Below, in pieces: positions 7,640-13,043 of a stretch of DNA of 13,043 nucleotides. Numbering within the stretch: the first letter of the stretch is position 1; each line of letters begins with the position of its first letter. The notes under the pieces were generated by a model, which worked only from the letters and a program-made list of their open reading frames with translations, was not told the origin of the DNA and made no database searches. Made by a program: the position numbers and the translations under genes. Origin of the DNA: Bryobacterales bacterium. GTDB lineage: Bacteria > Acidobacteriota > Terriglobia > Bryobacterales > Bryobacteraceae. The stretch is taken from contig PLGA01000233.1 of NCBI GenBank assembly GCA_003139735.1, positions 4,955 to 17,997 on the forward strand, written 5' to 3'.

Positions 7640-7855
7640 CTAAGCAGCAGGCTTGTCGCGCCGCTCTACTTCGGCCATGATTTCCCGAATCGTGGCGCCG
7701 TCCAGCCAGCGGCGCCGATCACGGGTGTAGTCGCCAGGGCCGGACCGATACAGACGGAGGAAGCGAGCCAGGCCGTCCAGTCCCAGTTCACGCTTCAGAA
7801 TCGCGAGGGCATGCCGCTCGAAATCTTCATCGCTCATCTTTTCGAGGAGGCTCAC
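7640..7855 (-). CDS. Small conserved-looking acidic/basic protein, function unknown
   Basis: 71 aa from a GTG at 7855 (ATG at 7837, residue 7, is the alternative). It is not a shadow: the pattern FERHALAILKRELGLDGLARFLR (12-34), SGPGDYTRDRRRWLDG (38-53), then IREIMAEVE (56-64) matches in layout a family of small hypothetical proteins that I recall from cyanobacteria and acidobacteria, in which a helical ALxLLxxELGL..xRF stretch is followed by a G-(N/D)-YT-x-(E/D)-R turn. Proteins of this size and kind are sometimes encoded beside toxins, so an antitoxin-like role is possible but untested, and no toxin gene lies beside it here. A weak GGAAG lies upstream of the GTG. It is convergent with the oxidoreductase gene. 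Confidence 0.6.
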   Translation of the reverse strand: MSLLEKMSDEDFERHALAILKRELGLDGLARFLRLYRSGPGDYTRDRRRWLDGATIREIMAEVERRDKPAA

Positions 7856-7887
7856 AGTTCCACTTCCCGATACGAGGATACCGGGTT

Positions 7888-7945
7888 ATTCCTGGCTTGA
7901 ACGCCAGGGCTTCGCGGTACAGGCGCGTGGCTTTTTCGGATTACG
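7888..7945 (-). pseudogene. Remnant of a TPR-protein gene
   Basis: On the minus strand, about 18 codons read SEKATRLYREALAFKPGI, matching TEKATRLYREVLTLQPGM of TPR unit 14 of the gene at 9620-11248. At DNA level 7910-7931 is identical to 9778-9799 (22 bp). Neighbouring differences include a synonymous one (Lys AAA versus AAG), so it looks like a diverged copy and not a recent duplication. A stop codon (TAA) precedes it immediately, and on the other side the frame runs into unrelated sequence. The lower-coordinate end also forms a hairpin (CCTGGC-ttgaac-GCCAGG, 7891-7908). Confidence 0.5.
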
Positions 7946-8086
7946 ATAATCCCGCTTTTTGCCACTACGTCCTGTGTGGCTGCCTTTCTTTGCGATAGGG
8001 CCTGGATTCCGTCGTTGCCATCTGCTATGCTTTACTGCCGTGAAAATGCCCTATCGATAGCCTCGCCTAGGCTTCGTAGAAAACCC
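7938..8086 (+). promoter_or_regulatory. Leader region of the 192-aa gene with inverted repeats
   Basis: The region before the ATG at 8087 holds no gene. It contains GGATTA-cga-TAATCC (7938-7952) followed by CGCTTTTT, which would suit a weak terminator reading rightward. It also has a 9-bp inverted repeat, CGATAGGGC (7993-8001) with GCCCTATCG (8048-8056), and the 10-bp palindrome CTATCGATAG (8051-8060). These could fold in a leader RNA or bind a regulator. No clear promoter was identified. Confidence 0.3.
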
Positions 8087-8665
8087 ATGAGACGAATATT
8101 GATAGTAACGCTTCCGTTGTTGTGCGGAACGCTATTGCTTGCTCAGACAGAAAAAAGTGAACCCGCGACCCTGACCACTAGCGTTTTCCTAATAACCAAG
8201 AGCGGCGACCTTAAACCGGCAAGATTAGCCGAAGTGGCGGCGTTTTACTTACACAAACAGGACGCCAAGGAAAACACCCTCGGACAAATCTATGCCGATG
8301 AGATAGATGCATTGCACACCATCCACAAGAATGAGATAGAGGCTATGCACGCCATCTACAAGAATACGCCTCCAAGCGGCGAGGGGCAGATGTGCCTCAA
8401 AGAGCTTGCGGAGTTGGTGCAGGAGACTGAGGATTCGGCAAGAATGATGGCCGATTCGTCGTTCGCCAGCCAAGTCCTGACACTCACCCTTGATGAGGAA
8501 GGGAAAGGCAGCGTGAAGGTCTCACTTCCCGGCATGTACGTCGTAGCCGCATTCGGAGACGCTGGCATAAATGCAGGATTCTGGCTTGAATTTGCCACGA
8601 TGGAAGCCGGGAAGGAAACACGGCTGAAAATGTCAAGTCCACTCGTGGCTTGTGTGCGGGAGTGA
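8087..8665 (+). CDS. Secreted protein of unknown function with an 11-residue tandem repeat
   Basis: 192 aa. The ATG at 8087 was chosen because it starts a clear signal peptide (MRRILIVTLPLLCGTLLLAQ, then TEKSE); an upstream in-frame ATG (7976) would bury it. The mature part has three sections: a beta segment SVFLITKSGDLKPARLAEV (32-50); a helical middle with two 11-residue repeats, DEIDALHTIHK (71-81) and NEIEAMHAIYK (82-92); and a C-terminal beta-sandwich-like part (VLTLTLDEEGKGSVKVSLPG 130-149, YVVAAF, FWLEF 165-169) resembling the carboxypeptidase-regulatory-like modules of acidobacterial secreted proteins. Function not recognised. The gene is visibly less GC-rich than its neighbours at 5343-7540 and 9620-12039, consistent with recent acquisition. 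No strong Shine-Dalgarno is seen. Confidence 0.7.
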   Translation: MRRILIVTLPLLCGTLLLAQTEKSEPATLTTSVFLITKSGDLKPARLAEVAAFYLHKQDAKENTLGQIYADEIDALHTIHKNEIEAMHAIYKNTPPSGEGQMCLKELAELVQETEDSARMMADSSFASQVLTLTLDEEGKGSVKVSLPGMYVVAAFGDAGINAGFWLEFATMEAGKETRLKMSSPLVACVRE

Positions 8666-8694
8666 TAGCTTCTTGCTGCCGCCCGCCCGTGGTT

Positions 8695-8748
8695 CGGGCC
8701 GGAAGGTGCCGGTCAGTGGTTCCCGCTTCGACCCACCGGCAGGGCCCG
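8695..8748. terminator. Nested inverted repeat between convergent genes
   Basis: CGGGCC (8695-8700) pairs with GGCCCG (8743-8748), and inside them TGCCGGT (8707-8713) pairs with ACCGGCA (8735-8741). It lies in the 138-bp gap between the plus gene ending at 8665 and the minus gene ending at 8804, where a bidirectional terminator is expected. No U tract follows on either side. The plus gene also ends in a double stop (TGATAG). Confidence 0.4.
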
Positions 8749-8803
8749 TCATCGCTTGGTAATGTATTCTGACGCTGGCGGGAGCATTGCCTTACGTGAT
8801 CGT

Positions 8804-9406
8804 TCAGATAGCGGGCGCTTGGTCCCTTTGGTCCTTGCTTGCTTTGAGAATCCGACCTCCTGAAAGATACATGAATTTGTCTACCTGTTTGAAGGTCAGG
8901 GGATTGAGCTCATAGAAGTCGCGAAAAGCGATTACTGTTTCGACCAATTTCTTGTAGTACCAAAGATCCTGGTTTTGGAAGTCCGCGAAGGCATCTTGCT
9001 TCTTGTAGGACCAGAGGCATTGACGGACGTTCCCGTCATAGATCGGATAAGCCGTTGGGTTGTGCCAACTGCTAAACTTGCTGGCAAACGAGAGATATTG
9101 CTTCAGCTTGGGGCAGTGGGCGATGAGAAAAACGGCGTCGAGTGAACCTTGGTCGAGAAGCTGGTCGAGAGAGCGGTCGCTGGCAAGCCCGACGATGTGC
9201 TTGGCAACGGTTTCGACTTCAATGTCACGGATCATCGTGCCGTAGAGCTTATTGAGTACCAGCACCTTCAAGAGTACGTGACGGATATCGGTGTTTCGGG
9301 GAAACTGTGCTCGGAGTTGACCGAGTGCTTCTTCAGCTAACCAGTTCTCCAGGTCGAATGCCTTACATTCTGTTTCTACGAGCTCGACAGTTGGGCGGGG
9401 TAGCAT
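8804..9406 (-). CDS. Uncharacterised alpha-helical protein, 200 aa
   Basis: 200 aa, cytoplasmic (no signal peptide or membrane segment), mostly helical. Conserved-looking stretches are LLKVLVLNKLYGTMIRDIE (45-63), FASKFSSWHNPTAYPIYDGNVRQCL (107-131, with WHNP and YPIYD), and NPLTFKQVDKFMYLSGG (168-184). The layout, an LNKLY helix followed by a W/Y-H-NP-x-x-YPIYD core and a C-terminal helix pair, recurs in hypothetical proteins of many bacteria. It loosely recalls helix-hairpin-helix glycosylase-like folds, but I see no diagnostic catalytic motif, so no function is given. It shares the lower-GC stretch with the 192-aa gene and has its own promoter-like box (TATACT) 6 nt before the ATG, implying a leaderless message. 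Alternative: a component of a defence or mobile module; no partner gene is visible. Confidence 0.75.
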   Translation of the reverse strand: MLPRPTVELVETECKAFDLENWLAEEALGQLRAQFPRNTDIRHVLLKVLVLNKLYGTMIRDIEVETVAKHIVGLASDRSLDQLLDQGSLDAVFLIAHCPKLKQYLSFASKFSSWHNPTAYPIYDGNVRQCLWSYKKQDAFADFQNQDLWYYKKLVETVIAFRDFYELNPLTFKQVDKFMYLSGGRILKASKDQRDQAPAI

Positions 9407-9412
9407 GAATCA

Positions 9413-9418
9413 AGTATA
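9413..9418 (-). promoter_or_regulatory. Candidate -10 box of the 200-aa gene (leaderless)
   Basis: TATACT on the minus strand ends 6 nt before the ATG at 9406, and no Shine-Dalgarno lies between. The expected transcription start would fall on the start codon. The same ACTATACT word precedes the zinc-ribbon gene (12050-12057). No consensus -35 was found. Confidence 0.45.
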
Positions 9419-9484
9419 GTACCGCTGGTGGCGGATTTCCCGGGGTGCCGAGACCGGCTTCAGACCATGGAGGACTGCGCGGGG

Positions 9485-9561
9485 CATGGCGATCACGCCA
9501 TGAAAGTGGGTTGTAGCCAAGAGGTTATCGTAGAAGTGGCCCGCTCGGCATCCCCATGCCG
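9485..9561. terminator. Two hairpins in the gap after the TPR gene
   Basis: CATGGCG-atca-CGCCATG (9485-9502) and CGGCAT-cccc-ATGCCG (9546-9561) are perfect stems of 7 and 6 bp in the 213-bp gap 9407-9619. They lie 60-135 nt downstream of the TPR gene stop (minus strand), so they may end that transcript. They lack U tracts. Nothing else supportable is in the gap. Confidence 0.35.
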
Positions 9562-9619
9562 CGCCCTCGGACCGGCTGTGGCGCGGAAGAGCGTCGCGAC
9601 CAGTGTGGCTTCCTTCTCC

Positions 9620-11248
9620 TTATTCGATGGCCGGCCCAAAATACCCTTGCGCCAGCGCCGGTTCCACTTCCAGGGCCTTGGTCCAGCACTCGCGCGCTTC
9701 CTCGGAGTTGCCGGCGGCTTCCAGGATCCGGCCGAGGTTCAAGAGCGCCTCGGGCATCCCCGGCTGGAGCGTCAGCACTTCGCGGTACAGGCGCGTGGCC
9801 TTTTCCGTCTGGCCCGCCTTCTCATACATCAGGCCGGCGTTGTAGAGCAACTCGGGGGAGCGCTCGCCCAAGTCGATGAGGCGCACGTGGTATTCCAGGG
9901 CGGCATCGAAATCCGAGGCTTGAATGGCCAGCGAGGCCAGGCCGCGTAACGCATCGAGCGACCGGGGATCGGCGTCCAGGACTTTCTCGTAAACCCGCTC
10001 GGCGCGATTGCGGTCGCCCATGCCGACGCAGGCAAGCGCCAGGTTGATAGAAGCTTCCGGCCATTGCGGACGGTACTTCAGGCAGGCGTCGAAGGCCTCG
10101 ATCGCGGCAAGGTGGTCGCCGCGGCGCAAGCGGAGATAACCCAGCCGGAAGCGGGCTTCCTCTTCCTTGGGAGATTTCTCCAGCAGGTAGCTGTATCGGC
10201 GTTCCGCCTCTTCCAATTGACCGGCCCGCTCGAGCAGCAGAGCCAGGTTCCAGACGGGCGCGAGCGAACTGGGATCGCTCAGTTGGGCGCGTTCGTAAGC
10301 GGCCCGCGCTCCGGCGGCGTCCCCGGCCTGCTCGCGCACGATTCCCAGGTTGGTGCAGGCTTCGACGGACTTGGGACGGATTCTGAGGGCCGCTTCGTAG
10401 GCGTCCGCGGCGGGCTTCCAGCGGCCGGCCTTCTGGTGCGCGAGCGCCAGGTTAAACCAGCCTTCGAAATGGCCGGGCACGGCCGCGACCAGCAGCGAGC
10501 AGAACTTGGCGGCGAGGGCGTTGTCGCCGGCGGCGCAAGCCCAGGCCGCCATGCCCTCGAGGGCCACGCTCGACTCCGGACGCAGTTCCAACAGGCGCTC
10601 GGCGTATTCGCGGGCCATGTCGAAATCGTGCTTGGCCATGCCGATTAGAATGAGGTTGGAGAGCGGCTCCTCGGACTCCGGGTCGCGCTCCAGGAGGGCG
10701 GTATAAATCTTCGCGGCTTCCTCGGCGTGGCCCAGCGATTGCAGCGCGGCGGCCTTGCCGAACACGGCGTCCTGATGGTCGGGCGAGAGTTCCAACACGC
10801 GCTCAAAAGCGCGCAACGCGGACTTGGGGTCCTCCTGGCGCATGTGGCAGACGGCCAAACCCAGGTGGGCTTCCAGATTGGCGGCGTCGAGCGTGCTGGC
10901 GTGTTGAAACCCTTCGGCCGCCTGGTCCCAGACCCCGGCGCGCTCCAGGCAGACTGCCAGATCGAACCACCCCAAGGCGTAGCGGGGCTTCAGGCGCGTC
11001 AGGGCGCGGTAACTCTTAGCGGCCGCGTCGAACCGGCCCAGTTCGAACTCGATATGCGCCAGCGCACGCCAAATCTCGGCCGATGCCTGATTCCCGGCGA
11101 CGGCCCGCTGCAATAGTTCGAGGGCTTCTTCGCGCTTTCCCGCCAGGTGAAGCGAGACCGCGCGGCCGAGGATTCCGGCCTCACCCGCCGCAGGCGGTTG
11201 GCTGCCCGTCTTGTCGTTCAATCGAAGAGTCTGCACTGCTTGGCTCAC
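9620..11248 (-). CDS. TPR-repeat protein with fifteen tetratricopeptide repeats
   Basis: 542 aa built almost wholly of 34-residue tetratricopeptide repeats. Helix-B starts recur at exactly 34-residue steps (EEALELLQ 40, DAAAKSYR 74, QAAEGF 108, and so on to EEARECW 516), giving about 15 units, with no signal peptide, membrane segment or catalytic domain. Such solenoids act as protein-binding scaffolds. The GTG at 11248 was chosen because GGAGG (11254-11258) lies 5 nt upstream and the first residues (MSQAVQTLRLND) lead directly into the repeats. The same frame stays open upstream to 11845, but that extension overlaps the zinc-ribbon gene and is Arg/Gly/Pro-rich shadow. It starts 2 nt after the zinc-ribbon stop, so both genes share one transcript. 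The Shine-Dalgarno lies within the last codons of the upstream gene, consistent with coupled translation. Partner unknown. Confidence 0.88.
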   Translation of the reverse strand: MSQAVQTLRLNDKTGSQPPAAGEAGILGRAVSLHLAGKREEALELLQRAVAGNQASAEIWRALAHIEFELGRFDAAAKSYRALTRLKPRYALGWFDLAVCLERAGVWDQAAEGFQHASTLDAANLEAHLGLAVCHMRQEDPKSALRAFERVLELSPDHQDAVFGKAAALQSLGHAEEAAKIYTALLERDPESEEPLSNLILIGMAKHDFDMAREYAERLLELRPESSVALEGMAAWACAAGDNALAAKFCSLLVAAVPGHFEGWFNLALAHQKAGRWKPAADAYEAALRIRPKSVEACTNLGIVREQAGDAAGARAAYERAQLSDPSSLAPVWNLALLLERAGQLEEAERRYSYLLEKSPKEEEARFRLGYLRLRRGDHLAAIEAFDACLKYRPQWPEASINLALACVGMGDRNRAERVYEKVLDADPRSLDALRGLASLAIQASDFDAALEYHVRLIDLGERSPELLYNAGLMYEKAGQTEKATRLYREVLTLQPGMPEALLNLGRILEAAGNSEEARECWTKALEVEPALAQGYFGPAIE

Positions 11249-11250
11249 AA

Positions 11251-12039
11251 TTACCTCCGCTCCCGTTTGGTGACTTCGGCTCGATCCGCCGCGAGCCATT
11301 TGAGGCGCGCTGGCGCATCCGCCGCCGGCGAAAATCCCATATCGACGAACGCCAGCCGGGCATCCGCGGCCGCTCCCGGGCGTTCTTTCCGCACGGCGAA
11401 GGGGAGCGAGCCGGCGCGCGCGCTCATTCCCGCCGTTCCGCCGCGGTCCATTGGGGCAGTGAACGCCAGCCTGGGTGGATGGGGCGCTTTCAGACGGAAC
11501 CCGGCCGAAGAGGATACGCGCAGAGCGTTTCCGGGCGCCGCGGAGACAGCGATGCCATGGAATCTGCGCGCTTCGATCCTGCCTAAGCCGGCTGGCTTGC
11601 GGACCGCCGTCGGACCGAGGGGAACCGCCGCTGGGGTGAAAGCGGCAAACGCCACCCCCGATTCGGGCCGCAGGCCGCGGGGCGCAGCGCCCGAAACGGG
11701 CTTCGCGAGAGCCACGGCCCGGGGAAGCCAGGCGGCGCGGGCGCTTCTCTTCGGCGGCCTCAAGCCGGGACTTGAACCAGCCAGGAGACCAAACGGCGCG
11801 GCATCGAGGAATGCGCGCCCCGCCGCGCTTTCGGATCCGGAGCAACCCTCGCCGAACAGGGCCTTGGGAGTTTCCCGGCGGCGCGCCAGAGTCGCGACTT
11901 TGTTGGCCTCCGCGAGGCAGTCCATCCCGCGGCGAAGCCGGTACTGGTTGCGGTGCTCACGCGAGCAGAAATCTCCGCCCGCGCCCACCCGAATGAAGAC
12001 AAGCGTCTTGCCGCACAGCAAGCAGGTTTTGGCCGGCAT
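11251..12039 (-). CDS. N-terminal zinc-ribbon protein with low-complexity tail
   Basis: 262 aa from ATG 12039; a GTG at 12048 is possible, but it lies 1 nt after the candidate -10 box and could not be on a transcript from that promoter. A treble-clef or zinc-ribbon-like site is formed by C6, C9, C25 and H29 (TCLLCGKTLV then FCSREHR), followed by a basic helix NQYRLRRGMDCLAEANKVATLARRRE (31-56). Residues 60-250 are Ala/Pro/Arg/Gly-rich with no recognisable fold, so the tail is probably disordered. The Cys/His spacing and FCS-x-x-HR word resemble small zinc-finger proteins of unknown function. It is the first gene of a two-gene unit with the TPR gene, 2 nt apart, and divergent from the JAB-domain gene. 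Function unknown; nucleic-acid or protein binding is plausible from the zinc site and basic helix only. Confidence 0.75.
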   Translation of the reverse strand: MPAKTCLLCGKTLVFIRVGAGGDFCSREHRNQYRLRRGMDCLAEANKVATLARRRETPKALFGEGCSGSESAAGRAFLDAAPFGLLAGSSPGLRPPKRSARAAWLPRAVALAKPVSGAAPRGLRPESGVAFAAFTPAAVPLGPTAVRKPAGLGRIEARRFHGIAVSAAPGNALRVSSSAGFRLKAPHPPRLAFTAPMDRGGTAGMSARAGSLPFAVRKERPGAAADARLAFVDMGFSPAADAPARLKWLAADRAEVTKRERR

Positions 12040-12049
12040 TTTCGACACC

Positions 12050-12055
12050 AGTATA
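12050..12055 (-). promoter_or_regulatory. Candidate -10 box of the zinc-ribbon/TPR operon
   Basis: TATACT on the minus strand, within TACTATACT, lies 10 nt before the ATG at 12039. Initiation 6-7 nt after the box gives a leader of about 4 nt, so translation would be nearly leaderless; no Shine-Dalgarno is present. No -35 consensus was found. Confidence 0.45.
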
Positions 12056-12209
12056 GTAGTGCCGGCGGAAAATTACCAGATAATGCGCGACACTATGCCA
12101 CTGTTACTCTGCGTTAATCCGTTTTCCTGCAAAAGGTTAACATTTACTTGCGATCGTTTGATTTCACTGCTAATTTTGGTTATCGTTTTCAAATAATCGC
12201 GGCGGCCCC

Positions 12210-12228
12210 ATTCTATTTCAGATAGAAT
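12210..12228. promoter_or_regulatory. 7-bp perfect inverted repeat, candidate operator
   Basis: ATTCTAT-ttcag-ATAGAAT is a perfect dyad (7 bp arms, 5 bp spacer) in the 241-bp divergent gap. It lies 52 nt before the JAB-domain start and contains TAGAAT (12223-12228), a possible -10. The flanking 12080-12200 is strikingly A+T-rich relative to the coding DNA around it, as expected for a divergent promoter region. Regulator unknown. Confidence 0.45.
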
Positions 12229-12280
12229 CTTCTTGGACCAACCGCGCTCCCGGTGGGCGTCCGGCTGGTGGAGGCATTCG

Positions 12281-13043
12281 ATGAGTCAGCAATTCTCTCG
12301 TGCGCAACGCTCCGACGCGAGCGTTTTCCCCGCGCCGTCCTACTCTTGGGGGGCTCCTGGAAAGACCCTCACGGTACGGCTGCCCTTCGATCTGATCGAC
12401 CGCCTGGAGCGCCTGGTGGTGGAGAATTTCCGCTCGATCGACGCATTGGGGTCGGAAATCGGCGGTCTGCTTTTCGGCGGCATGGACCCCGCCGAGCCAA
12501 CGCATCTCCAGATCGAGGACTTCGAAACCATCCCGTGCGATTACAGCCGGGGCCCCTTTTATCGCCTTGCGGATGCCGATTTGGCGCGCTTCGACGCAGC
12601 CATCGCGAAGCGCGGCGGCGCGGCCATTGCGGGGGGAGCGCGCGTGGCCGGATTCTTCCGCAGCCACAGCCGCAAAGGCTTGGCTCTGGACGCCGAGGAC
12701 TTGAAGTTGATGGAAGCGCGTTTCTCCGGCCCAAGTCAGGTGGCCCTGCTGGTTCGGCCGTTCGCTACCAAGGTCAGCGCGGCAGGGATTTTCATCTGGG
12801 AAGACGGCCGGATGCGCGGCGAAGCCAGCTACCTGGAGTTTCCTTTCCGATCGACGGAATTGAAAGCGGCGGACGGCGCGACCGGTCCGGACGTTGCGGC
12901 GGCCGGGAAAGCCGATGGGCCGGCCCCGGGCCCCAAACCCGTGACACGCGCCGCGGTCGTTCCCATGCCGTCGCGCCCGAAGCCCGCGCGACCCTCCACT
13001 CCCACGGCGGTTTCCGGGCAGTCCGCGCCGCCATCGCCTCCGG
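12281..13043 (+). CDS. JAB/MPN (JAMM-like) domain protein with degenerate metal site, C-terminus cut by window edge
   Basis: 254 codons are visible from the ATG at 12281, preceded by GGAGG (12270-12274, 6 nt). The frame is open to the right edge. Residues 30-190 resemble a JAB/MPN domain, the fold of JAMM isopeptidases that cut ubiquitin-like tags. The motif glutamate is E59 in SEIGGLLFGG, and the second part sits at GFFRSHSRKGLALDAEDL (124-141). Against the canonical H-[ST]-H-x7-S-x2-D, it has R127 for the first His, H129 conserved, D137 for the Ser, and D140 conserved, all in register. A metalloprotease role is therefore doubtful; a binding or altered-chemistry role is more likely. After residue 190 (YLEFPF) follows a Pro/Ala-rich linker, suggesting at least one more domain beyond the edge. 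Divergent from the zinc-ribbon/TPR unit. Confidence 0.75.
   Translation, partial: MSQQFSRAQRSDASVFPAPSYSWGAPGKTLTVRLPFDLIDRLERLVVENFRSIDALGSEIGGLLFGGMDPAEPTHLQIEDFETIPCDYSRGPFYRLADADLARFDAAIAKRGGAAIAGGARVAGFFRSHSRKGLALDAEDLKLMEARFSGPSQVALLVRPFATKVSAAGIFIWEDGRMRGEASYLEFPFRSTELKAADGATGPDVAAAGKADGPAPGPKPVTRAAVVPMPSRPKPARPSTPTAVSGQSAPPSPP

Noticed and set aside
8666..8803. Possible tRNA-like fold (GGTTC...GACC-like words) in the gap
   Set aside because: The stems form a nested palindrome, not a cloverleaf; no acceptor stem or anticodon arm can be drawn.
11249..11845. A 199-residue upstream extension of the TPR frame
   Set aside because: It overlaps the zinc-ribbon gene on the same strand, is rich in Arg/Gly/Pro/Ser without TPR pattern, and the GTG at 11248 has a strong Shine-Dalgarno.
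11147..12196. A 349-codon plus-strand frame opposite the zinc-ribbon gene
   Set aside because: Compositional artefact of high GC. Its start falls inside the TPR gene and its end runs into the A+T-rich divergent promoter.

Overview
The window looks like a chromosomal segment of a high-GC Acidobacteriota, most likely a Solibacter/Bryobacter-type relative. This is an inference from gene content (an OmcA/MtrC-type multihaem cytochrome, a secreted GH2 glycosidase, and a zinc-ribbon/TPR pair next to a degenerate JAB-domain gene) and from base composition. No rRNA, tRNA, CRISPR array or intact transposase gene was seen.

Layout, left to right. (1) 1-1886, minus strand: the N-terminal 628 residues of an exported OmcA/MtrC-family multihaem c-type cytochrome, cut by the left edge; seven haem sites are visible, one of them CX3CH. 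(2) 1887-2228: a non-coding gap with two imperfect copies of a 20-22 bp repeat. (3) 2229-4844, minus: a secreted GH2 exo-beta-D-glucosaminidase-type enzyme with both expected catalytic acids. (4) 4845-5342: a gap holding an element bounded by a 25-bp inverted repeat (24/25 match) and flanked by a 16-bp exact direct repeat. (5) 5343-7540, plus: a DegT/DnrJ/EryC1/StrS-type PLP sugar aminotransferase and a Gfo/Idh/MocA oxidoreductase coupled by an ATGA overlap, a pair typical of amino-sugar synthesis (oxidise a hydroxyl to a ketone, then transaminate). (6) 7541-9619: an accessory stretch, more A+T-rich over 7940-9400, with a 71-aa conserved-looking small protein, a TPR-gene remnant, a secreted 192-aa protein of unknown function and a 200-aa uncharacterised protein. 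(7) 9620-12039, minus: a two-gene unit encoding a zinc-ribbon protein and a 15-repeat TPR protein. (8) 12281-13043, plus, divergent from (7): a JAB/MPN (JAMM-like) domain protein with a damaged metal site, cut by the right edge.

Functional reading. The cytochrome would carry electrons across or outside the outer membrane. The GH2 enzyme would release glucosamine from chitosan-like oligosaccharides outside the cytoplasm. The aminotransferase/oxidoreductase pair would make a 3-amino or related sugar inside the cell. Nothing in the sequence proves that the last two share a pathway; they are divergently placed on either side of the repeat element.

The least conventional parts are the divergent zinc-ribbon/TPR and degenerate-JAMM locus at the right edge, and the island at 7541-9619, where a 22-bp exact repeat links a TPR remnant on one side to the TPR gene on the other.
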